This document shows, piece by piece, positions 12,001 to 18,500 of a stretch of DNA of 64,000 nucleotides; within the stretch, counting starts at the first letter, position 1, and the number at the start of each line of letters is the position of its first letter. The stretch is from the NCBI GenBank assembly GCA_031256995.1, contig JAIRPL010000037.1, forward strand, positions 19,200-83,199, read 5' to 3'. The notes beneath the pieces are model-generated. The model saw only the letters and a program-made list of their open reading frames with translations. It was not told the DNA's origin and ran no database searches. Source of the DNA: Puniceicoccales bacterium. GTDB lineage: Bacteria; Verrucomicrobiota; Verrucomicrobiia; Opitutales; UBA953. The translations under genes and the position numbers were made by a program.

Positions 12001-14601
12001 TCCGACGCCTCGCACCCCCTTGCCAAGGAAGGGCCTGGCGCGTTGCGCATCACCTCCCCGGCGGATGTCGGCCCGGTTGCCGTGCGCGGTGGAAAGCTTG
12101 TGCTGGCCGCGCCGGTCGGCGCCGTCACGGACGCCGGGGCGCGCCATGCCGCGCCGCTCACCCTTGCCGCCGGCGCCGTGCTGGAGGTTGAGAACGCCGC
12201 GTCGCAGACGTTTTCCGGCCCTGTCACCGGCCCGGGCCTGCTGCGCCATACCGGCTCGGGGGACCTTGTCCTTGGCGACGCCTCCTCCGCCGCCGGGGCG
12301 GCCGTGGCTGCGGCGGTCAGCCTTGCCTCGCTGGAGAACCAGCGCGGGCTGCTCGTGCTCGGCGCGCCGGTGTCGATCGCCCGTTCGCTGGACAATGCGG
12401 GCACGCTTGAGGCGCTCGCGCCCGTCGTGCTTGACCCCGCGGCCGTCTCCGGCGCGGATTCCGGGGCCGGCTTCACGGAGGCCGCCACCCTGGCCAACTC
12501 CGGCCGGTTTTCCGCGCCCGCGCTCCGCTCCACCGTGCCGCTGATGAACACCGGGACCCTTGCGCTTTCCGCCGGCTCCGAAGCGGGGGCGACCGGGCAC
12601 CTTGCCCTGGATGCGCAGGCCCCGCTCGTGAACAATGGCGATCTGGAGGCCCGCACCCTTTCCGCCGGCGCCCCGCTGCTCAACAACGGCTCGCTCTGGC
12701 TTGGGGCCGCGGCGGATCCCGCCGTCGAGGCGTCCATCGGGACGCCTGCGGGCCACCTCTCCCTCACGGACGCCGCGCCGCTGACCAACAACGGCACCTT
12801 GCGCCTTGTCTCATTCGACATCCACGGCGGCCTTTTCAATGCCGGGATCGCCGAGGTTTCCGGTTCGGCCAGGCTGGCCTCGGCCTCGGCGGTGGTGGGC
12901 AGCAACAACTCCGGCCGCCTTTCCGTCGCCGGTTCCCTCGGCGTCACGGGCAATTTTGACAACTCCGGGACCCTTTCCGCCGCCGATGCCTCCGTCTCGG
13001 GCGGCACGCTCAGCAACGGGGGGACCGTGGTGATTTCCGGCTCCCTGGCCGCCAGCGTCCGCAATGAAGGGATTTTGCGGGCAGGCTCGCTTGCGGGCGA
13101 CCTGGAGAATGCCGGTTACGGCGCCTCGGCGACGCTCGGCGGCGTCTCGGGGGATGTCCTCAACCGCGGGCGCTACCGCGCGCTTGGCGCCGTCTCCGGC
13201 TCCTTTGCCAATCACGACAACGCCACGCTGAACCTCGATTCCAGCCTGGCGGGCCACTCCATCTCCGGCGCGCTCGCCAATTCCGGCTTCATCCACTTCG
13301 ACAGTTTCGGGCAGGAGCTTCGCGCGGGTTCGCTCTCCAATGCCGCGCCCGGCTCGCCCGGCCACTATTCCCTGGAGATCGTCCTTGGCGACACGGCCGC
13401 CAGCGACCGCATCACGCTGCCGCAGGGCGCCGCCGTCACCGGGACGCACATTTTCACCATTCGCACGGTTCGTGGGGGTGAGAACGCAACCAAGTCGACG
13501 ACACACGCCCTTGCCACGCCGGAGGCCGACTATTCCCGCGCGACCCTGCGGCTGGCCGCGCCCGTGGAGGCGGGCTTGTACAGCTACGGGCTTGTTGACG
13601 AACGGACCCCTGTCCTGGGCGCCCTCGGCTACTCCAGCGCCGCCAAGGCTGCCGTGAATTCCGCCACCGCGCCCTCCACGGCATGGTTCTCCCAGCTGGA
13701 CAACATCCACTCGCGCCTTGGCGAATTCCGCGCCCCCGCCGCGCCGGATGCCGCCACGCCGGAGGCGCCCGCCCAGCGCGCCTCCAACGCCGTCTGGCTG
13801 CGAGCCCACTCGGCGCAGATCAACGCCAGCCCGGCGCAGGAGGGCCTCGATCCCTATCGCCAATACCAGCACGGGGCCGATGTCGGCTATGACCATGCCT
13901 TTGCCACGCATTCCGCCGCGCGCCTTTATCTCGGCGTCGGCGCAGGCTACCAAATGACCCGCGCGGACGTCCGTGCGTCGGCCTTGTCGCGTGCCGAGAC
14001 CGCGTCGGCGACCGTCGGCGCCTATGCCACATGGGTCCACGACGCCGGCTGGTTTGCCGACCTCTACGCCAAGGGCCAATACACGAGCGCGGACATTTCC
14101 GCGCCGTCCGTTCGCGCCGATTACGCCACGACCCTCGTTGGCGCGTCCATCGAGCTGGGGAAACGTTTCACGTTTGGCGCCGGCTGGTATCTCGAACCCG
14201 CCGTCCAGTTTGCCTATTCCCGCCATCTTGGCACGGATTACACCCTGCCCGGCGTCGATGCTGCCGCGCCGGGTGTCCCCGTGCACCATGCCGACTCGGA
14301 CACCTACCGCTTTGTGGAACGCCTTCGCGTCGGGAAATTCCATTACCTTGGCGCGCGTTTTGGGCACATCCAGCCCCACCTCGAGGCAGCCCTGGAGCGG
14401 CAGGACAGCGATGGCGGCCAGATTCGCGCCGGGGATGAGCGCTTCAATCCCACGACGGATGGTTTGCGGGGGCATTTTGGGGCCGGTCTGTCCTGGCACC
14501 CGACCGCCTTCACGCAATTCACGCTTTCCTACGCCTACACGTTTGGCGACGCCTACCGCCGCCCCTATTCCATCTCCATCTCGGCACGCACCTCCTTCTA
14601 A
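1..14601 (+). CDS. Giant autotransporter with passenger-associated repeats, 5' end outside window
   Basis: The frame is open from the first base and no signal peptide is visible, so the true start lies upstream and the GTG at position 4 is not a credible start. At least 4866 residues are present. The passenger (to about residue 4590) is a Gly/Ala/Ser/Thr-rich beta-helix-like sequence with about 18 copies of the autotransporter-associated strand motif, e.g. TKTGAGTLILSGAN near residue 160, FTKTGAGVLALSGDN near 1590 and LVKRGVGTLVLAGSN near 2600. The last ~270 residues alternate aromatic and polar residues, resemble an outer-membrane autotransporter barrel and end in Phe (SISARTSF). By family knowledge it is a type V secreted surface protein, probably an adhesin or matrix protein. 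Substrate or partner cannot be inferred. No terminator-like hairpin with a T-run follows the stop. Confidence 0.88.
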   Translation, partial: TVRTISVMGTAEVPATLEFVGTKILGGNHWMLSSSESEPNLANTKLYLGPYATLLFATGKTNEQAIPYIWMRGGTIAVNNGGSSSSGFEAATVPPVVVVERPAGATGTDVWTSYIIDGNTTNQSAVHPYRNGTTFQVAENAALSVQANLILGSNNTQTTGITKTGAGTLILSGANGWGNLYKGGTTINAGTVELDYTRAGSPATNIIATGTPLTLSGGSLVVKGKAGQNGIVETFSGTTSTAQTNSTIRIEKGAATAITLALGTLAVNGALRLEGADLPRYNSGYTIGTTNYTTTTSAGANDGATRLKGVVLGGAWASTLASGAPSGSYYIVPLSSTTRISVHQGMLVHSTGASTDRSYEIYDGGGTPGAVTISAGAETTIESLLFSATTAGTINNTSCIRVTSGEIVKTADSAMLTIGLAPGDGSTNKIVPERGNVAGTVKLVNNATDPDSLLVVNSAISNPGSNPASLSVSGTAPVVLAGKNDFKGSLTILGPAPVIIKGDNGGHTSSTAASFTGPVTIAPGATLRFSNVPGQTVQCYYNTFAIGAGGTLQVDTDAVTYFLQGAISGEGALVKTGSGGLGISNTPNDTFTGGTYIYGGYIGINCSGPTSSIKGTVYIFEGASLQLNASDATGHGNSDTNPTGQIDHIVLNGGTLLWNNNGNQTFSFNKGGLEMTAGTFRQSTTGGRVSIRAGTPIITHATSAPSRIGPMNFDLRSNDLRFIVEKGTVPVSNGISVDLLMEAVIRDYPGFNNVIQKYGDGLMRLTGTSQYTGGTVINAGTISTNNTAGLGTSPVTLRAGAVFHYDGATPFTLNASTSAPIGNNAAGSSLAGNNPGDYGVIDVSAGSTVVLNTTLGGGAAQSRILKRGEGTLVIGGAGDNNGGHIILDAGRLELNKSANFVAGGPKATGFGDHDFIVNGGLAILTGGAVSEANPGNGMQFYKDTKWQINGGSVDLNGRSVALASLGSTGPGGIVTNASGAGLSNLWFTNNIVNGYHDNETYAGRITGNVGIVIAAGSNRIQGLSGVNTYTGATQITSGTLLLSGAGKLGATPVTVGAAGRLLLEAPGAIGSIASLDVTTAGAKLEIAASQTLSAAYSDASGAGILFSGTGAPVLTFATGATVNAAVSGPGVLAFSGGTSTLANTGNAHTGGTRVLGGATLLFANPAVFGPAGVTLDNGTLSPAGASALNLAATSVTVNAGGGTLNAGAADVSLGAVSGAGTLRNAGSGTASIRSFTSGMIAGGKWLLADGAVLAGAVVSGPGAVASLGIAGSPAGTASLGTLSTPQGVSFHTRLSGGDVSDRYAVTSGAVAFGAGNFVRINTALAGDYTIATAPGGFSGHDNPANLLLVVGAESLGNTHNLADFSVKNSTELHLDLKIVSVPLVWGGDSQNAWDAVQENRPWEDAVSPVAGNFFARGDRVFFTAAGAQSPAVTVGAGVGVSDMFVTGGAYTFSGQGITGSAALATGGAHAFGGAGADSARGALEVSGAGTVADFSGTPLSFAGGVSVAGGARLRLSNGAQVSATPSLTVGGASGVAGILEAGGAIVLNPSTQVSMGLAGAEFSLPGALDRLTIGAGSLSGGGADGVAFTKTGAGVLALSGDNTFTGRVVVGRGTLEIGSGGDGRHALGSPATNALWLGSASSAATLSVPSGADAAVSLGGREVVVGAAGAVFEVGQGRALSIGGALSGDGSAAAAGIVISKTGNGMLEISGDNSLSLHGTIAVRQGALSISSAENLGASSNVILLGNDVAVAISTGGLRVPGSGVLRLANPVAFSGAGGVIDVDGAAGRLVLDGPLGNGAGQATAGSARALTKTGAGTLVLAADSTDGLGVDGSGTPLGASPAGALAGNAAVEQGTLLLLAPGVLGVDGAGQGEAFTPFSLALGSAGHTGRLDIAADIGGGGAIVAAFTPESPFQLGRRSIALGDAGGVIHVAENISAEHSGALSGGMLTKDGLGVLTLRGANAGLDDAGNPVPAGAAHTGAVHVREGTLVLAHAGAGADPLVDAAGVGAVTLGSASTSGVLRVAVSGVLGNDLATVAGAPLSTLEIAPHAGGAAPAVTLRGANLGFSGLFAVAPGASLAFASAAEIGGAGGVSSFLLGAPELNPDAPLGTPGALVFAPDFSNPDAGARTLSLGASHSIVLGASGGAFRVEAPDSGTPATLVLGGAVSGATLVKTGGGRLVLNAQNSFHGLSIEDGVVFATLGVEGLGNGGSPLSLGGASTSGTLETAGSFSLGTRPVSVNAGGGVLLVPSGAAGYDGSGLSSDSTAAVLEKKGAGTFRIAAAQPAFLGVLALSGGTTRLGGEDALANAAALRVENGATAFAERAQSFQSLVIGENSVFTFDTAIDAASRNLSVNALDLGGSLRNATTVTVLSPDASDPSRPGILTIRAGQTAAPRDLILGPNTVFNVESADAVVTTSLGAISFQGLASDPAHGGADTRTIINIASYNHEPRYVIARATDISGGGFRATVAFRDALPGTPAIALPAAPDRDLFLSVDARVERSATGGAELVVSSSLVWESVSPGAAHGVFNIGASPDGTTPATFTLGEIPDILAKDNLLVDNLLATGTGLDGDAAHNPDDASDANAGGAWDGRTLVKRGVGTLVLAGSNAYTGRTIIENGSILALRADSLGAAGADGVWAPVVFDASNGVHSGGGDAVRRLRFDIESRHSGGFSRDVTGDGILEKSGAGRLSIFGALSHSGGTRVYDGTLALAASGSLGGALVLDSSEGGLRGGAGQPAAGSPRFDISEKGAGAVVLLESVSADFRSALLLGAATLQLGSAGTDGAGAVAGVISGAGGRLVKDGAGLLSLSGANTFTGGMELRGDGSIHAGHASALGSGVFLHAGSGALAIAPGLALRNDITLAGGGAREFFNDGAVSLSGRFTVEDGGGAVLLKTGAGELRMENTAALDALGPGSVLRIDAGSVFLAGSRLAASLEGAGALSASLPSSAATFVFSGPAGGYTGSFTMERGVLAADAGTSAALRTGTLRLSPVSTLSVGEGASGAPLGAVVANGGTLRFAFGAYSPAGLLEAESLDLSAGVVARLELSGPLSLSAADPAGRNLFALNAGNPAATMRLASAAHVTAPDALANPGASVSWLDTGGADVLAGPVTRVVTDSPGGARLGTASITYTPRLVDDASASAGMAPGILLDAVLETLTAEAGAVIPLRLPPGADASNAVLQARLRGAGGFAFSGPGVATVGKAGGQNDYSGPTSIDAATLVLGADGALGRTSSLTLTGSAVLDMAGASQDVRSLYGEPGTVLRLGALGVGGSGVFDGLLEGGPGASIVKTGPGTLELSAASPAAPALAVRGGSLVVSGLLGVDSPGATDAFHAADIVLDGGSLVFASESGSQTLSGKLSAGMGAGGSLVKRGGGRLALSNAANTHAQTIAEAGVLAIADGGALGSGVAVLSGGVVLEFSGESGKSYSHPLSIGAGGAVFATPASEGPGFSAAFSAGILGESSTSSITIEGPGEVDLSGADAAYAGETLLRGGTLAIARDSNLGQGGRVFDGGTLRLCEGAALRSTWVAAGGGGAILVDGEGVLASWGGDIFARTGAGPDPAPVTKGGAGTLVVTGEITAPFRVGEGVLAGTGRITDPSFAGGVVISPGLNGVPGGVLRLGHAGGVVELEGVTLRLLPDAGGGVLAVEGDASFGVSTPNTLDLRDAAGVGAANTRRVILTATGSLRHGELAATLFECRGIQLNDATSRHKATLAVEGGSLVLSTWAEASGEMIWTGQSVWDKAGEDWLYSAPGAVFKDGDKVRFNAEHGSRNVDVTSNGGGVLVGQMDVESGEWRFDGGKIAGTNVRTSAPDVTGDGWLYVHAGASAAFGNELEYVGGGISGVVVFERAVRFDVPLRIQRGGSAHLDQISTLDTPGVQLDGELVVTRSSGRSLTLSAPLSGSGSLVLLGDGDGVSGGVIVLSEQNTHTGGTTVSGGVTLSLPSDMPLGLGVARLDGASLELSGTSYAKAWELGPAGGVLRVASADASVLFASPLSRVGESSDASHPLAKEGPGALRITSPADVGPVAVRGGKLVLAAPVGAVTDAGARHAAPLTLAAGAVLEVENAASQTFSGPVTGPGLLRHTGSGDLVLGDASSAAGAAVAAAVSLASLENQRGLLVLGAPVSIARSLDNAGTLEALAPVVLDPAAVSGADSGAGFTEAATLANSGRFSAPALRSTVPLMNTGTLALSAGSEAGATGHLALDAQAPLVNNGDLEARTLSAGAPLLNNGSLWLGAAADPAVEASIGTPAGHLSLTDAAPLTNNGTLRLVSFDIHGGLFNAGIAEVSGSARLASASAVVGSNNSGRLSVAGSLGVTGNFDNSGTLSAADASVSGGTLSNGGTVVISGSLAASVRNEGILRAGSLAGDLENAGYGASATLGGVSGDVLNRGRYRALGAVSGSFANHDNATLNLDSSLAGHSISGALANSGFIHFDSFGQELRAGSLSNAAPGSPGHYSLEIVLGDTAASDRITLPQGAAVTGTHIFTIRTVRGGENATKSTTHALATPEADYSRATLRLAAPVEAGLYSYGLVDERTPVLGALGYSSAAKAAVNSATAPSTAWFSQLDNIHSRLGEFRAPAAPDAATPEAPAQRASNAVWLRAHSAQINASPAQEGLDPYRQYQHGADVGYDHAFATHSAARLYLGVGAGYQMTRADVRASALSRAETASATVGAYATWVHDAGWFADLYAKGQYTSADISAPSVRADYATTLVGASIELGKRFTFGAGWYLEPAVQFAYSRHLGTDYTLPGVDAAAPGVPVHHADSDTYRFVERLRVGKFHYLGARFGHIQPHLEAALERQDSDGGQIRAGDERFNPTTDGLRGHFGAGLSWHPTAFTQFTLSYAYTFGDAYRRPYSISISARTSF

Positions 14602-14910
14602 AACGGGGATTTCCGCCGGCCGTTCCTGGGAAAGTCAGGGCGTGCCGGCGCGGTTCATGCCCTCCTTTAGAAACCGGATTTCCGCCGGCCTTGCCCTCGT
14701 GAGGCCGCGTGGAAAGTGGCGTGTTCACCCCGTGCTGTCCCCGGTCCCGTCGCGGCTCATGGCCCCCCGCAGGACCGCGTGGAATGCGGAGTGTTTACCG
14801 GCCCTTCTGACGCCGGGATTCCGCCAGCCGTGTCCTCTTGAAGGTGCAAAAGCCGCGAACCCGCTCCCAGTCTTCTGGAACCGGGATTCCCGCCGGCCTT
14901 GCCCGCCCGC
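14602..14910. repeat. Degenerate non-coding repeats after the autotransporter
   Basis: No convincing gene lies between 14602 and 15495. The first part holds four imperfect copies of a ~20-base motif, GGGATTTCCGCCGGCC or close variants, near 14606, 14674, 14817 and 14883. Between copies 2 and 3 a second related pair (CCGCGTGGAA followed by a GTGTT-type end) occurs near 14706 and 14772. They look like decayed intergenic repeat units. Function is unknown. Confidence 0.5.
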
Positions 14911-14950
14911 GCTTTTTTTGGGGGGCGCTTGCGCATTCCGGAACCTTTCG

Positions 14951-15090
14951 CCCTGGCGCTGGCACTGCCGTTGGCGCTGAAGCTGGCGCTGCTGTTGGCG
15001 TTGAAACGCGGCGGTTTCGGTGAAACCGCCCTGCCACGGAACTGCCGTTGGCGCTGGTGTTGGCGCTGGCGCGGTTGTTCCGGGCGATTT
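14951..15090. repeat. Low-complexity TTGGCGCTG-type tandem repeat
   Basis: The stretch is made of imperfect repeats of TTGGCGCTG/CTGGCGCTG, interrupted by GGCGGTTTCGGTGAAACCGCC, which can fold into a hairpin. No protein-coding signal is visible. It sits directly beside the first copy of the dispersed hairpin repeat at 15106. Confidence 0.45.
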
Positions 15091-15105
15091 GGCACTGGCG
15101 CTGCC

Positions 15106-15174
15106 GTAGCGCGGGTTTCCAAACCTGCTCCTTGAAGTCTGCCCTATTCCCAACGCAGAAAAGGGGCGACCAAG
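15106..15174 (-). repeat. Dispersed hairpin repeat, copy 1 (flank type A)
   Basis: The core reads GCGCGGGTTTCCAAACCTGC on the plus strand and can fold as GGGTTT/AAACC around a CC loop. It is followed by a ~45-base flank that reappears, inverted, at 19459-19527 (CTTCAAGG, then GGGCAG, TGCGTTGGG and CCCCTTTT blocks on the minus strand). The repeat unit is therefore about 70 bases, not just the hairpin. Confidence 0.75.
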
Positions 15175-15222
15175 ACGCAAACCTGCTCTCCAAACGCCTT
15201 TCGTTGGCATATACCCTCCAAA

Positions 15223-15240
15223 GCGGCAGAAGACTGCCGC
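15223..15240. repeat. Short perfect hairpin GCGGCAG-AAGA-CTGCCGC
   Basis: This is a perfect 7-base inverted repeat with a 4-base loop, lying between copies 1 and 2 of the dispersed repeat. It has no following T-run, so it is more likely a REP-like element than a terminator. Confidence 0.5.
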
Positions 15241-15308
15241 ATTCCGGCCAGCCGCGCGCCAAGGCCGCACTCAGCGGCAGCACAAGTGGCGTCGGCAGCG
15301 GGCCGGCT

Positions 15309-15368
15309 CGCGAATACACGCAATGCCTTGGAACGCGGCGGGGGAGCAGGTTTGGAAACCCGCGCTAC
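15309..15368 (-). repeat. Dispersed hairpin repeat, copy 2 (flank type B)
   Basis: The core AGCAGGTTTGGAAACCCGCG is preceded by a flank (AATACACGCAATGCCTTGGA, then CGCGGC) that recurs with few changes at 19587-19645. The same core with a different flank occurs at copies 1 and 5. Confidence 0.75.
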
Positions 15369-15449
15369 GACGGAGGTGGGCAGGATTGTTGGTCTCACCC
15401 GGCGCCCGGCGTGGCCGCTGGTGTTGCTCTCGGTGCTGGCTTTGGTGCT

Positions 15450-15561
15450 GGTTTTAGCCGTTTTGGCTTTGGCGGCCTTGGCCGTTTTGGCGGCGTTAGC
15501 CTCGGCTGTTTTGGCAGCCTCGGCTTTGCTGGCCTTGGCCGTTTTGGCGGTGGTTTTGGCG
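15450..15561. repeat. Imperfect tandem repeat of GGCCGTTTTGGC units over the 3' end of the PEP-CTERM gene
   Basis: GGCCGTTTTGGC and close variants (GGCTGTTTTGGC, GGCGGCCTTGGCCG) recur about eight times. The stop of the minus-strand PEP-CTERM protein at 15496 lies inside the repeat. In the frame used, the repeat gives a Gln/Asn/Arg-rich tail; in the neighbouring frame the same bases give an Ala-Lys-Thr-rich tail. Repeat-number changes would therefore change the C-terminus. Confidence 0.6.
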
Positions 15562-18500
15562 TTTTCTGGGGCGCAGGAGGGCCAGGGCGAGGGTGGCAAG
15601 GGCGCCGCAGAGGGCGTAGGTGGAGGGTTCGGGGACGAAGGGGATGGCGTAGGTGGTGACCAAGCGCAGGCCTCTGGTGGTGACGCCGCCCTGGGTGCTG
15701 GTGAATTCCTCGACGCGGAATTTGTAGTCGGGGTCCGCGTCGGTGCCCTTGCCAACGAAGGAGATGTCGCCCACGAGGCTCGAGAGGTCGGCGATGAGGT
15801 CGCCGTCGGTGGTGGCGAGGATGGTGTGGGTGTCGCCTTTGAGGATTTTCCCGCCGACGCCGGTCAGCACGATGGCGGTGGCGAGGGTGACGTCGGAGTT
15901 GATCCTGATGTCGCCGTGGGCGAGGAGGATCTGGTCGTTGGCGTTGCCGCTGATGTCGATGAGGAGGTGCGCGTTGGAGGAAAGGATGAGGTCTCCGCCA
16001 GCGGTGGCGTTGAATGTGAGGGTGCCGATGCGGCCGTAGGCGGTGCCGGGGGAGATTTTGCCGTCGATGGTTGCGCCGCCGCCGCCGGCGCTGACCTGCC
16101 CGGTCCCGGCGAGGGTACCGTTTTCGCCGACGGTGACGGCGGTTGCGGCTTGGGTGATGTTGGCGAGGACGACGGTTCCGCCGATAATGCTGAATTCCCC
16201 GGCGTAGGCTTGGTTCGCGGCGAGGGTGAGGGTGCCTGTGCCGGTCTTGTAGAGGTTGCCGTCGCCGCTGATGGTGCCGCGGTAGGTGTAGGGCGTGTCG
16301 CGCTTGAATTCGACGTAGCTTTTGCCGCCGACTTGGACGCCCTGCCTGTCGTCTGTTCCGAGCCTGCCACCGTCGGCGAGAATGAGCCTGGAGGAGATGG
16401 AGTCGATGTTCAGGGCGCCTCCGTTGGTGATGTTGAGTGGGGCGGCGAGGGTGACGTGCGCGCCGCCGGAGATTTGCAGGTCGCCGCGCAGGATGGTGTC
16501 GCCCTGGAAGATCGCGTCGGCGTTCGAGATGGTGGCGCCGTGGAAATCGACGGGGACCTGGAATATGGCGGTGGCACTATTTTCGACATAGAGCATGCCG
16601 TCTGTGAGCGGCGCATAGGTGCTGGTCGCGGCGGTGTGGTAGGTCGAGCTGCTGGTGCTGCCGCGGATTTCGCCGCCGGTGAATGTGAAGGTGGCGTCGC
16701 GCACACGCATGCGGGCGACGGTGACGCCGCCCTGGTCCACGGCGATGTCATGGGTGCCGGCGGTGCTTGTGAAGCTGACGAGGTCGCCGTGAAGGAAGGT
16801 GTTTGTGGGGGTGGTGTTTCCCGAGTCGACGGTGACGTTGCCACTCCAGTTGGGCGCGGTCTGGGTCGAGAGTTCACTCTTCCAAACGCCCGCGCCGTCG
16901 GCCCCGGTCCACGTGTTTTCGATGTTTCCCCAGATGGTCTCGACGTGAAGATAGAGTTTGTTCGCCTTGGAGTCCGGGGCGTCGGGGTTGTGGTCGCGCA
17001 GCTCCCCGACGACGTAATTGCGGCCGCCCGGCGGTGGTGGCGTTGCGGCGCCGACCGGGGTCACGGGGTTGTTGTTGATGGTGAGGTTTGCCGTGGAAAG
17101 AAATCCCGTTGTGGCGACGGAGTGGTCCGGCAGGGCGGTGGCGTCGAGGAGGTAGTAATTCCCCACGAATCCAACATCTCCCACGATCTCGATTTTGTTG
17201 GCGCCAGGGAGGACATATGAGTCCGGGCCGCCGATGTGCGGTTTATTTCCGCCCTCGAGCCTGAGCATTGCCACGGTGCCTCCGGGTGTGGGCGTTATTC
17301 CAGTTCCAAGTTCAAAGCGCAGGGTGGAATTTTGCTCAAAGCACAGATTTCCGCTTGCGAGTACGTTGTTTGTTCCTTCAATGGCGAGGTTTGTGCCAGA
17401 GCAGAGGACGTAACTGCCAAACGACGTCGGAGAATTCTCATCGTAAGTTTGGTAACGCGCCCCCCCGGACAATTTGTGGGTGTTGCCAGGGCCGCTGACA
17501 TCTGTATACCCCGGAATAAACGCCCGCGCATGCTCCCCAATCTGCGCAAAGGTGCCGTTCTCGTAAGATCCGATATAAACTTTATAACCAGACGTATTCG
17601 ATGGTGATTTTACGGCTTTGATGCCATCATAGAGTTCGATGGTGGTAGCAACATCTACGAGATCGCAGATTTGGATAGTGGCATCGTGGCTTGTTGAACT
17701 TTCGTCTTCCTTGAGATAGATCGCGCGTTGGATCTGGTTTGTGCCTGTGCCGACAGTGTTGTTCTGAATTCTGAAAACATCGCCAGGTTTGGATCCCGAT
17801 CCTAAATATAAGTTAACTTCATCTTTCCATTCCATGTGAATGGCTCCCCCTGTTTCCATAGAGGCTCCGTCCGTCAATGCGGCTTTGTTTCCAGAGATTT
17901 CGCCGCCATCATCGGGGGAGATAGACAGTAAACTATGGCTTGACGAATTCATGTATATCGCACCACCCGCCAGCCCCGCTTGATTGTTTGTAATGAGCAT
18001 CTTCCCAGCGGATTCTAAATAAACCCATGGATTTCGGGTAGCATGTGGAGCGGGAGAAATCAGGGAGATTGCACCACCGTATTCAGCAGCATAATTTTCC
18101 TTGATGACCATCTTCTGATCACCAAGCTGAGGACTCGATGAACGGGTTGATAATTTTAGTTGAATATTGCCATAAGTGTTTGTCGTTAAAGCGGATTCTA
18201 TTGCAATCGCCCCGCCGATTCCAGCGGAATTTCCGGAGACAAGGATGCTTGCCGCGTTAACATCCAATAAAATAATTGATCCATTTGCAGCGGAGGTGAG
18301 GGTGCGGAGGTAGAATGCCCCGCCGCTTTTGTTTACGGGTGATCCACTTTGGGCGGCATGGTTGTTGACTACGGAAAAAAGGCTACTCGCATTTATCACA
18401 ACATTTGCGTCGGTTCCATTTGCGTAAATCGCCGCGCCACTGCCACTATTTGACGTGTTGTTTGTGAAGGAAATGTTCCCTGCCGAGATCTGCAATGGAC

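Noticed and set aside
15286..17220. Plus-strand open frame of 644 codons over the 3' part of the PEP-CTERM gene
   Set aside because: It has a Gly/Val/Asp-rich composition and begins in the repeats. It lies opposite clear coding sequence with PATR and PEP-CTERM motifs.
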